Made by a program: the position numbers and the translations under genes. A DNA stretch of 8,896 bases from Pyrodictiaceae archaeon (lineage in GTDB: Archaea > Thermoproteota > Thermoprotei_A > Sulfolobales > Pyrodictiaceae): the NCBI GenBank assembly GCA_027046105.1, contig JALTZQ010000235.1, positions 1 to 8,896 on the forward strand. Direction: 5' to 3'. The notes under the pieces were generated by a model, which saw nothing but the letters and a program-made list of their open reading frames with translations, was not told the DNA's origin and made no database searches. Of this stretch, positions 1 through 5,794 are shown piece by piece (within the stretch, counting starts at the first letter, position 1; every line of letters begins with the position of its first letter).

Positions 1-1428
1 TGCAAAAGAGGCATCTGGGCTAAACTTTGCTGAAACCAAAAGCTCAAACGCTGAACGCGATGAACCTATGTAGGCTACTCCTATCCCAGAACCCACAACA
101 GCGACACCAATGCTTGGAGGCTCAAATGGGGGTTCTACAACATCGAAATCCCATTGAGCACTTTGACAAGCCGGACTGATATAGACACCGGGTTTACCCC
201 TAGCGGCTTCAATCATTGAAGAGTCGACAAGGAGCTTGTATCTTCCGCCCCAAAGGCCCTGAGGCTCATAGTCAACGAGTTTATCACCAGTACCATGCAT
301 GATTAGGTAGACGAGTCCGTACATACCGAAGGCCCTACCTACAGTGCCAGCCTCGTAATTACCTAGTGTCTCCATTGCATAGTCTATACGGGAGAGATGC
401 GGCACTATGCCCTCCGAGGCTTGTTGTACACCCGTTTCACCAGCCATTATGAGCCATGCAAATGGCGCACCACCAGCCATGAAGCCATTTAGCCTCCATT
501 CCCCACCCTCAATCCATGCACGTAGAGCTTCAAGATAATTGCTTAGTCTCTCCTCATCCGTGAACGGTATCCTCCCAACAGCGTATTGTGGTATGTAGTT
601 GTAGTCGGGATCCATGTACCAGTAATCGCTAGGCACAAGAGCCATCGAGGGGGATAGGAAGTAGGCTAGTAGAGGGCTCCAGTAGTAGATCGGTGGTACA
701 TCAGATGCCCCACCAACTATTACAACATACCGTAGACGAGGATGTGAGACATAGTCTCTGAGAAATGATACTATGCGTAAAGCTGTGTCAAGATCGTACC
801 TATCACCACCTAGACTCTCAACTTCTTCCGGCTCGAGATAGCCTGGTGGAGGCTCAGCCGGCTCATATCTCTCCCTTATCCAGTCAAGGGTAACAATCAC
901 TGTCTTGACATCTACGAGACTATGCAGCTTTACAAGTTCCTCACCAAACCAGCGAAGCTCTTCGCTAGGAATAATCACTACAGCTTCTGCACTAGCAAGC
1001 TCCCTTTCAATATCATTTAGTTGTAGGGGCTGAAGAGGTGCAAGTTCCACTTCAACTGCTCGGCGGGGATCGACACCCTTAGGTAACCATACAATGAAGT
1101 TCCTCTCATCAAGTAAAACTGGTTGCGGAGTCCTAGGCATAACACCGACTCGGGCCTCTTCTCTTAACCTTGCCCAGAGTTGTGGGTCAGGCGTGTAAGC
1201 TGCAAGAATAGGGCTACTCCCTAGCAATGCTTGATAGGGACTCCACTCATACATGACACGAACTGTTTTGACTACATAGCCCTTAGGCGCAGTATACTGG
1301 TAAAGGACGGTCCCGCCCTGATCCACTATAACCTTATATTGCCCAAGTACGTTCTCCTCAGCGATAGCCATAGTTGCTAGAGAAGCTAGTAATACAATGA
1401 CCAACATGGCCAAGATATAGCGAGGCAT
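1..1428 (-). CDS. Secreted C25-family (gingipain-like) cysteine peptidase, C-terminus cut by window edge
   Basis: A continuous open frame runs from an ATG at 1428 to the window edge: 476 codons, no stop, so the C-terminus is missing. An in-frame TAG lies upstream at 1477-1479. The first ~23 residues are a signal peptide: MPRY, a hydrophobic stretch rich in L, V, A and I, then AIAEE. The catalytic domain resembles gingipain-type C25 peptidases: YVVIVGGASDVPP at about 234-246, a tyrosine- and aspartate-rich stretch followed by AVGRIP at 283-288, the catalytic His in MHGTGD (His378), the nucleophile in ACQSAQWDF (Cys421), and AYIGSSRSAF near 452-461. Gingipain R has the same order: HG, a Cys motif, then AYIGSS. 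Both catalytic residues are intact, so an active exported protease is likely, acting at or outside the cell surface. The missing part could hold further domains or a membrane anchor. The family call is from motifs recalled without a search; the substrate is unknown. Confidence 0.85.
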   Translation of the reverse strand, partial: MPRYILAMLVIVLLASLATMAIAEENVLGQYKVIVDQGGTVLYQYTAPKGYVVKTVRVMYEWSPYQALLGSSPILAAYTPDPQLWARLREEARVGVMPRTPQPVLLDERNFIVWLPKGVDPRRAVEVELAPLQPLQLNDIERELASAEAVVIIPSEELRWFGEELVKLHSLVDVKTVIVTLDWIRERYEPAEPPPGYLEPEEVESLGGDRYDLDTALRIVSFLRDYVSHPRLRYVVIVGGASDVPPIYYWSPLLAYFLSPSMALVPSDYWYMDPDYNYIPQYAVGRIPFTDEERLSNYLEALRAWIEGGEWRLNGFMAGGAPFAWLIMAGETGVQQASEGIVPHLSRIDYAMETLGNYEAGTVGRAFGMYGLVYLIMHGTGDKLVDYEPQGLWGGRYKLLVDSSMIEAARGKPGVYISPACQSAQWDFDVVEPPFEPPSIGVAVVGSGIGVAYIGSSRSAFELLVSAKFSPDASFA

Positions 1429-1528
1429 GATGTATCCCAACGACTCCACCGAGCATTCGCAGAGAAGAGTTGCTAGCTAGATATAGGGTGTGCCCGACCA
1501 GCTAGGGTAGTTGGTGTAGCACAGAGAC
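1429..1528. promoter_or_regulatory. Divergent intergenic region between peptidase and 124-residue ORF
   Basis: These 100 bases separate two divergently read genes and must hold both promoters. The only AT-rich core is around 1477-1487, where CTAGATATAG can be read as a TATA-like box on either strand. It lies about 43 nt before the plus-strand ATG at 1529 and about 50 nt before the minus-strand ATG at 1428. The adjacent GCTAGC and CTAGCTAG are short palindromes. No clear Shine-Dalgarno sequence precedes either ATG. The promoter assignment is weak. Confidence 0.3.
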
Positions 1529-1903
1529 ATGGATGAGGGATATCCCTATTTCGCTACAGGAGAGATAGTACATGACTATGGGCTCCTCTACAAGTATTGG
1601 AGAAGAGCTGGAAAGCGGGCTGAGGACGCAACACTAGCGAATAGGGATTTCAACTATCTCAAGAGTATCGTTGAGGAGTCTGGTGTAGTAAGGCTATCTG
1701 AGCTACTTGATAACCTTACTGAATACTTCTTACCAAGGGTTGAAGCTAGAGCTGCATTAGAGGCTGTACGTGATCACTATGGGGTCGAGGTTGACGCTGA
1801 TACGGCGCGTAGAATGGTTGCAAGGATACTGGCCGGGTGGCTTATTGAGGCTGGTAAACAATGGCGTATACTAAGGCTCCGCGGCGAACTTCCAAGAGAC
1901 TAG
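1529..1903 (+). CDS. Hypothetical protein, 124 residues
   Basis: I do not recognise this protein. The ATG at 1529 is the first start after an in-frame TAG at 1517. It has no signal peptide or membrane segment. The N-terminus (about 1-30) is rich in aromatic residues (GYPYF, DYGLLYKYW). The middle and end look mostly helical and charged, with a stretch at 43-60 (YLKSIVEE, VVRLSELL) that could be a helix-turn-helix-like unit. A basic C-terminal segment (WLIEAGKQWRILRLR, 104-118) could end a winged-helix fold. A small DNA-binding or adaptor protein is possible but unproven. It stands alone, divergent from the C25 peptidase and 83 bp before the phosphorylase gene on the same strand. Codon use looks like that of its neighbours, so I take it as a real gene. 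Confidence 0.7.
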   Translation: MDEGYPYFATGEIVHDYGLLYKYWRRAGKRAEDATLANRDFNYLKSIVEESGVVRLSELLDNLTEYFLPRVEARAALEAVRDHYGVEVDADTARRMVARILAGWLIEAGKQWRILRLRGELPRD

Positions 1904-1986
1904 GAGGGATACCTTGGGAACTCTACTTTACGGCAAGGCTTAAGGAGTAGCCCGTCCTCTCTTCCTGTACCTGGTGCTAGGCTGTC

Positions 1987-2733
1987 TTGAAACCCGTCCA
2001 TATAAGGGCTGAGCCTGGCTCTATAGCTGAGCGTGTTGTTGTTGTTGGCGATCCTACGCGTGCAAGGATGTTATCGGAGATGCTTGAGACCCCGAGGATA
2101 GTTAATGAGCATAGAGGGTTCCACGTATATACTGGTAAATGGCGTGGTGTCGACATTAGCGTTGCTGTCCACGGTATAGGGGGTGCATCAGCCGCCATAG
2201 TGTTTGAGGAGCTGGCAATGTATGGTGCAAAAGTGTTAGTTCGACTTGGTACCACGGGTGGCTTAGTGGAGGAGCTCGATCTAGGAGACATTGTTGTAGT
2301 TACTGGTGCAGCCTATTACCCTGGTGGTGCTGGGCTTAGTGGCTATACGGGACTATATTGTATGGCTACAGCACCAAATCCTCTTCTCACGACAAGAATT
2401 TATGAAAGACTCAGAGGCAAGTCGGGCAACAAGAAGGTAGTATTGGGCCCGGTGGTTACTAGTGACTCCTTCTATGCTGAGGATCCCGAGTTTGTTAAGA
2501 CATGGTCCTCTAGGGGCATGGTAGCTGTGGAGATGGAGTGTGCTACACTCTTCAGCCTTGGCTGGATGAGAGGTCTAGACACGGCAGCTGTCTTAGTCGT
2601 ATCGGATAGCCTTGTTAAGCACAAGGAGGTGTTCCTTACCAGTGAAGAGCTAGCTGACTCGATAAAAATTGCCGCGGAAGCAGTATTTGATGTGCTTGCA
2701 GAGTGGAAACCTATGGCCAGGAAGACCTCTTAA
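1987..2733 (+). CDS. 5'-methylthioadenosine / purine nucleoside phosphorylase (PNP_UDP_1 family)
   Basis: Phosphorolyses purine nucleosides or 5'-methylthioadenosine to the free base plus (methylthio)ribose-1-phosphate, a cytosolic step of purine salvage and methylthioadenosine recycling. At 248 residues it is of normal length for the hexameric NP-I family. Visible motifs: His5 in KPVHI; the phosphate-site loop VVVGDPTRAR (18-27); Arg43 in NEHRGF; Arg86 in VRLGTTGG; the nucleoside-site VEMECATLF (181-189, with Glu182, Met183 and Glu184 at the ribose/base positions); and VVSDSL (204-209), whose Asp207 fits the acid that protonates the purine. From memory it is strikingly similar to the Sulfolobus solfataricus methylthioadenosine phosphorylase (KPVHI, NE.RGF.VYTGK, FYAEDPEFV-type segments), so broad 6-aminopurine specificity is plausible. 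The start is a TTG at 1987, giving the family's usual N-terminus; only a weak GGTG lies ~10 nt upstream. A GCTTAA-like element near 1937-1942 could be a TATA box. Its TAA overlaps the stop of the convergent PurP-family gene. Confidence 0.93.
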   Translation: MKPVHIRAEPGSIAERVVVVGDPTRARMLSEMLETPRIVNEHRGFHVYTGKWRGVDISVAVHGIGGASAAIVFEELAMYGAKVLVRLGTTGGLVEELDLGDIVVVTGAAYYPGGAGLSGYTGLYCMATAPNPLLTTRIYERLRGKSGNKKVVLGPVVTSDSFYAEDPEFVKTWSSRGMVAVEMECATLFSLGWMRGLDTAAVLVVSDSLVKHKEVFLTSEELADSIKIAAEAVFDVLAEWKPMARKTS

Positions 2734-3914
2734 GTGACTAGTTCTGCTAGTGCAGCTCTACCACCCTTTTCAAGAGCGGTCTTGATCTCTAATGCTATCC
2801 TTTCACCCATGCTAAGTGGTTCCCCGTAGTAGAGATGACTATATTGCCCACCCCACGCCATTACAGCATTTGTTCCTCCCCCTATACGTGGTGCTACATC
2901 GTAAACTACTAGGTCGAGCCTAGGAGTAACTATAGCTTGGAGAGTAAAGGGGCCGATCACGCCTGGGGGTTCGAGCTCTCTAGCTGCTTCAGCAAACTGG
3001 TACCCAAGCATAAACACCTTATTGAGTAGGCTCTCTCTCATCGTTGCAGGTATGTGGCCTACTTCAATCATTCTCGCTTGTAGCGCTCCGGAAAGACCTT
3101 CCTGTATCCACGAGGGGAGGCGATTAACATCGTCTATATTGCTTTGGAGTCTACGATCAATACTATGCAGCTCAATGCGGTTATGCAAGGGTGACGCGAA
3201 GTAGTTTATATTAAAGTGTGCACCATCAACATACTCCTCTACAACCATGCTACGGAGGCTCTCTTCGTCGATAACACCTTCTCGTAGTAGTTTCTCAAGC
3301 TTCTCCCTAGCCTCCACACCATTACCTGCAATAAAGAATGCTCTCTCAACACGGCGCTTGGCTTCTGGAAGCTTCACTATAACTGGGTTCTCGGCGTCCT
3401 CTAGCCTAGAGTATGTCTTTGGCCTTCTTATCCCGGCCTTATCAAGCAACTTGTAGTAGTTCTTGTCGCCAACCCTTTCCTCCCATCGGAGGAGACGACG
3501 ATTACCGAAAATGGGTACAGCAAACTCGTTCTCTATACGATTGTAGCCCACATATACTGCGAAGCTACGGTTAGGCACAAAGATAACATTCAACTCTATT
3601 AAGCGGTCAACCACCTCGGGCAGCGCCATATCCGAGTAGTGTTCAAGCACTATCACCTCATCCACTACGGGGAACTCGAGATAAGCTCTCTCCCTCCCGC
3701 GTTGACAAACAACAACAGTTCGAAACCCATACTTTTTCGCCCCATAGACTACGTCGAGTGCTGAATGGCTACCCAGGACGCCGATAGCTATCCTAGAAGG
3801 CTCATACCTGATTACTCTCTCAGCCATCTCCTCCCTACGTATCAACTCATGCTCCCAGTCTAGGCCCACATGGGAAACCCTATTACTCTTCCTCCTCAAA
3901 AGGCTCAGCACCAA
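2730..3914 (-). CDS. purP: PurP-family (FAICAR synthetase-like) ATP-grasp protein
   Basis: PurP is the archaeal enzyme that uses formate and ATP to convert AICAR to FAICAR late in purine synthesis. This 394-residue protein matches along its length: IAIGVLGSHSALDVVYGAKKYGF (42-64), VPIFGNRRLLRWE (133-145), the ATP-grasp core with VIVK (178-181), EEYVDGAHFNINYF (226-239), the RRLQSNID segment (254-261), TMRESLLNKVF (291-301), VIGPFTLQAIV (319-329), GGGTNAVM (345-352) and EPLSMGERIALEIK (365-378). Two sites differ from the Methanocaldococcus jannaschii enzyme as I recall it: HGSF is NRSF (115-118), and the glycine-rich loop after VIVK (PGARGGRGYF) is PEAKRRVERAFF. It may therefore be a PurP paralog of altered function. 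The start is uncertain. The TTG at 3914 overlaps the upstream gene by 32 nt, the next codon is a GTG with GGAG 7 nt before it, and an ATG at 3827 would also keep the whole conserved domain. Confidence 0.85.
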   Translation of the reverse strand: MVLSLLRRKSNRVSHVGLDWEHELIRREEMAERVIRYEPSRIAIGVLGSHSALDVVYGAKKYGFRTVVVCQRGRERAYLEFPVVDEVIVLEHYSDMALPEVVDRLIELNVIFVPNRSFAVYVGYNRIENEFAVPIFGNRRLLRWEERVGDKNYYKLLDKAGIRRPKTYSRLEDAENPVIVKLPEAKRRVERAFFIAGNGVEAREKLEKLLREGVIDEESLRSMVVEEYVDGAHFNINYFASPLHNRIELHSIDRRLQSNIDDVNRLPSWIQEGLSGALQARMIEVGHIPATMRESLLNKVFMLGYQFAEAARELEPPGVIGPFTLQAIVTPRLDLVVYDVAPRIGGGTNAVMAWGGQYSHLYYGEPLSMGERIALEIKTALEKGGRAALAELVT

Positions 3915-4137
3915 GATACTCCATTGCCAAGTAGTCTATGTCTAAGCCACGTGCCTCACTAAACCTCTTAGCAAGTAAACTAGACGACATCTTGTAGGCC
4001 CTCTCCAGCTTCTCAAAAGGAATATGTATCACTTCACCCTCACTAGTCTCCATGAATACTGCAAACAATTTCCTACCATAATCCACCACAACATGAAGGC
4101 ACGGTGGCCTATCACACTCATACCTCAAGACCACCAC
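3883..4137 (-). CDS. Hypothetical protein, 84 residues, upstream of and overlapping purP
   Basis: I do not recognise a family. The first half is β-strand-like (LHVVVDYGRKLFAVFME, then EVIHIPF, roughly 14-41), with two cysteines in CDRPPC (8-13). The second half looks helical, and the C-terminus is strongly acidic (EPFEEEE). No membrane segment is seen. The strong Shine-Dalgarno GGAGGG at 4138-4143 supports expression. Possible starts just after it are GTG 4137 (no spacing), GTG 4134 (3 nt) and TTG 4128 (9 nt, the best spacing), so the true protein may be one to three residues shorter. It overlaps the purP reading frame, so the two are probably co-transcribed and translationally coupled. That suggests, but does not prove, a role beside the PurP-like protein. 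Confidence 0.72.
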   Translation of the reverse strand: MVVLRYECDRPPCLHVVVDYGRKLFAVFMETSEGEVIHIPFEKLERAYKMSSSLLAKRFSEARGLDIDYLAMEYLGAEPFEEEE

Positions 4138-4143
4138 CCCTCC
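4138..4143 (-). promoter_or_regulatory. Ribosome binding site of the 84-residue ORF
   Basis: Read on the minus strand this is GGAGGG, a close match to the archaeal anti-Shine-Dalgarno. It sits immediately before two tandem GTG codons and a TTG. Normal spacing of 5-9 nt would favour TTG 4128 or GTG 4134 over GTG 4137. Confidence 0.55.
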
Positions 4144-4301
4144 AAGAGGTCATACCCTAAGCTTGAGGCAACCAGGGCCACAGGGTCTTCTTCCCTCCAT
4201 GCTGCTCTAGGAGGGCGTGTATAACTGCTTAGCCTGCTTAAGCTCAGCCACACCCGGTTTGCCGCCTAACCATACGTTGGCTCCTCTCTCGACGGAGAAT
4301 T

Positions 4302-4323
4302 CCTAACCCCTTGCATAGTTAGG
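4302..4323. repeat. Perfect 6-bp inverted repeat upstream of the ABC permease gene
   Basis: CCTAAC at 4302-4307 and GTTAGG at 4318-4323 are exact inverted repeats with a 10-nt spacer (one turn of helix centre to centre is about right for a dimeric regulator). It sits 27 nt before the TTG start of the permease and covers a TATA-like stretch. Operator function is an inference. Confidence 0.4.
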
Positions 4324-4349
4324 CTCGTTGTTCTCTAGGGGTTTAGGTA

Positions 4350-5096
4350 TTGGTGCTGCCTCGTAGAGAGGCTATGGGGTATGTCTTAGTAACCGGTCTT
4401 GGCTTTACCTTATGGGCTCTATTGAGCAGCATGTACCCCACTATATTCCCCGATCCACTTGATGCTCTAGGATACATTGCTGGGATAGGGGACCGCATAA
4501 TTAGTGATTGTATTGTTACACTCACGAATACCATAGCAGGGTACTTACTGGCTCTAGGCTTTAGTTTAGTGTTTGCTGGTCTTGGCAGACTTGGAGGTCT
4601 TCCTTTGGCGTTTGTGAATGCACTTAATGTTATGGTTCAAAGTGTCTCAGCACTCATATGGGCCCTTGCATTCCTAATTATCTTTGGGTTTACTAGTAGG
4701 ATTCCAGCCATTGGGGTAGCTGCTGCTACAGCCTTCCCCATACTCTTATCTGGCGTATTGAAGGGATTCGAGACAGCCCATGCGAGGTATGGGGAAATCG
4801 CAAAAATATTTAACGCACCTAGGTTCAAGAGCCTCCTCTACATATACCTACCCGCTAGTATCCCCTTCATCATCGCATCTAGTAGATCCGCTATCGGCGC
4901 GGCTTTGCGTATAAGCGTCGTTGCAGAAGCATTTGGTGGTGCCGGTGGTATAGGTTATAGGCTCTGGCTCTTCTATGAAACCCACAACTATGAGGGCTTC
5001 TTTGGATTAGCTCTAGTACTTGTAGGCCTCATGGTGTTCATTGATCTTATCCTAATGGCCCCTCTCGAGAGGTGGTCGAGAAAGTGGCTAGAGTAG
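4350..5096 (+). CDS. ABC importer permease, SsuC/TauC-type (BPD_transp_1)
   Basis: Membrane-spanning subunit of an ABC importer of the sulfonate/nitrate/taurine/thiamine-precursor class. Its 248 residues show about six hydrophobic helices (roughly 11-28, 60-78, 98-114, 118-136, 169-195 and 215-236). The cytoplasmic EAA loop, which docks onto the ATPase, is at about 148-168: YGEIAKIFNAPRFK followed by YIYLPAS. The following PFIIASSRSAIGAALRISVVAEAFG and GIGYRLWLFYE segments are typical of the family. The TTG at 4350 is followed by a GTG at 4353. An ATG at 4374 (residue 9) would remove only the short charged leader, and an AGGGG about 9 nt before 4350 slightly favours the longer form. The 3' end overlaps the ATPase gene, the usual pairing for this transporter. 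No substrate-binding protein is encoded nearby, so the substrate cannot be named. Confidence 0.93.
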   Translation: MVLPRREAMGYVLVTGLGFTLWALLSSMYPTIFPDPLDALGYIAGIGDRIISDCIVTLTNTIAGYLLALGFSLVFAGLGRLGGLPLAFVNALNVMVQSVSALIWALAFLIIFGFTSRIPAIGVAAATAFPILLSGVLKGFETAHARYGEIAKIFNAPRFKSLLYIYLPASIPFIIASSRSAIGAALRISVVAEAFGGAGGIGYRLWLFYETHNYEGFFGLALVLVGLMVFIDLILMAPLERWSRKWLE

Positions 5097-5794
5097 TCAG
5101 CCTAGAGTCTGTGGAGGTCATACTAGGTGGCAATACTATACTCAAGGACGTGAATCTAGAGGTTGATATGGGAGAAGTCTATGCCATTATAGGCCCGAAT
5201 GGGTCGGGTAAAACGACCTTGTTAAAGGTTATAGCTGGCCTTATAGAGCCATTTAGTGGCGTTGTTCGTGTCAAAGGGAGAGCATCACTTGTACCCCAAA
5301 ACGATCTCTTACTACCATGGCTTAGTCTCCGCGATAACATACTACTACCATACCGTATACATGGCCACATAGGCAAGGATGCTGTGGAAAGGCTAAGCAC
5401 ACTTTCCAGGCTCCTAAGGCTCGAATCTTTCCTAGACCTCTATCCTAGGCAGGCTAGTGGAGGGACTAGGCGTAAAGCAGCAATAGCTCGTGCATTAATA
5501 GTAAATCCCGATATCCTCTTACTAGATGAGCCGTTTACGGGCCTCGATGTTGCATCATTGAATAGTCTTGTGGATGCTCTCGCCCGTCTCCGTGGACGAA
5601 AGACCATGATACTAGTAAGCCATGAGCCTTATGAGATCGCAAGACTTGCTGACCGTGTAGGTCTGCTTAATGGTAGGCCCGCGCGCATAGTGGATGAGAT
5701 AGAGCTTACTGACATGAGGCTTGGTGAGAGGATTGAAACTATAACACAGTTTATGGAGAAGATGCTAGCCCAAAGCCCCCTCTATAATCGATGA
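5072..5794 (+). CDS. ABC importer ATP-binding protein, SsuB/TauB-type
   Basis: Cytoplasmic ATPase that powers the adjacent permease. All nucleotide-binding motifs are present: Walker A GPNGSGKTT (41-49), Q-loop Gln76 in VPQNDLLLPWLSLRDN, signature ASGGTRRKAAIARAL (128-142), Walker B ILLLDEP (148-154), D-loop GLD (157-159) and H-loop His184 in VSHEP. The LLPW.S..DN pattern after the Q-loop is typical of sulfonate/nitrate/taurine importers. The signature is unusual: ASGGT replaces LSGGQ or LSGGM. The GTG at 5072 overlaps the permease gene by 25 nt. A GTG at 5084 with GGTGG 8 nt upstream (5071-5075) is an equally good start, overlapping by 13 nt. Either way translation is probably coupled. The last 30 bp overlap, tail to tail, the 3' end of the MmgE/PrpD gene on the other strand. 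Confidence 0.95.
   Translation: MVEKVARVVSLESVEVILGGNTILKDVNLEVDMGEVYAIIGPNGSGKTTLLKVIAGLIEPFSGVVRVKGRASLVPQNDLLLPWLSLRDNILLPYRIHGHIGKDAVERLSTLSRLLRLESFLDLYPRQASGGTRRKAAIARALIVNPDILLLDEPFTGLDVASLNSLVDALARLRGRKTMILVSHEPYEIARLADRVGLLNGRPARIVDEIELTDMRLGERIETITQFMEKMLAQSPLYNR

Larger units (their letters stand above)
4138..4349. promoter_or_regulatory. Divergent intergenic region between the purP-linked ORF and the ABC importer genes
   Basis: No credible gene was found on either strand. The region must carry the minus-strand promoter of the 84-residue ORF and purP, and the plus-strand promoter of the permease gene. It holds several dyads. One is an imperfect stem at 4213-4219/4249-4255 (GGGCGTG with CACACCC, one mismatch) enclosing GCTTA/TAAGC at 4227-4231/4239-4243. 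Another is CCTAAC-N5-GTTGG at 4265-4280. The third is CCTAAC-N10-GTTAGG at 4302-4323. The last overlaps the best TATA-like element (CATAGTTA, about 4315) 30-35 nt before the permease start, an operator-like placement. Confidence 0.4.

Noticed and set aside
1977..2291. Minus-strand open frame of 104 codons opposite the phosphorylase gene
   Set aside because: Lies wholly over the well-supported phosphorylase; serine/threonine/proline-rich composition typical of an antisense shadow; no ribosome site.
4024..4224. Plus-strand open frame of 66 codons over the 84-residue ORF and the intergenic region
   Set aside because: Mostly antisense to a gene with a strong ribosome binding site; low-complexity end; no homology recognised.
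4138..4349. tRNA gene or riboswitch in the intergenic region
   Set aside because: Stem-loops are present, but no cloverleaf, GTTCRA-type T-loop or known riboswitch core could be found.
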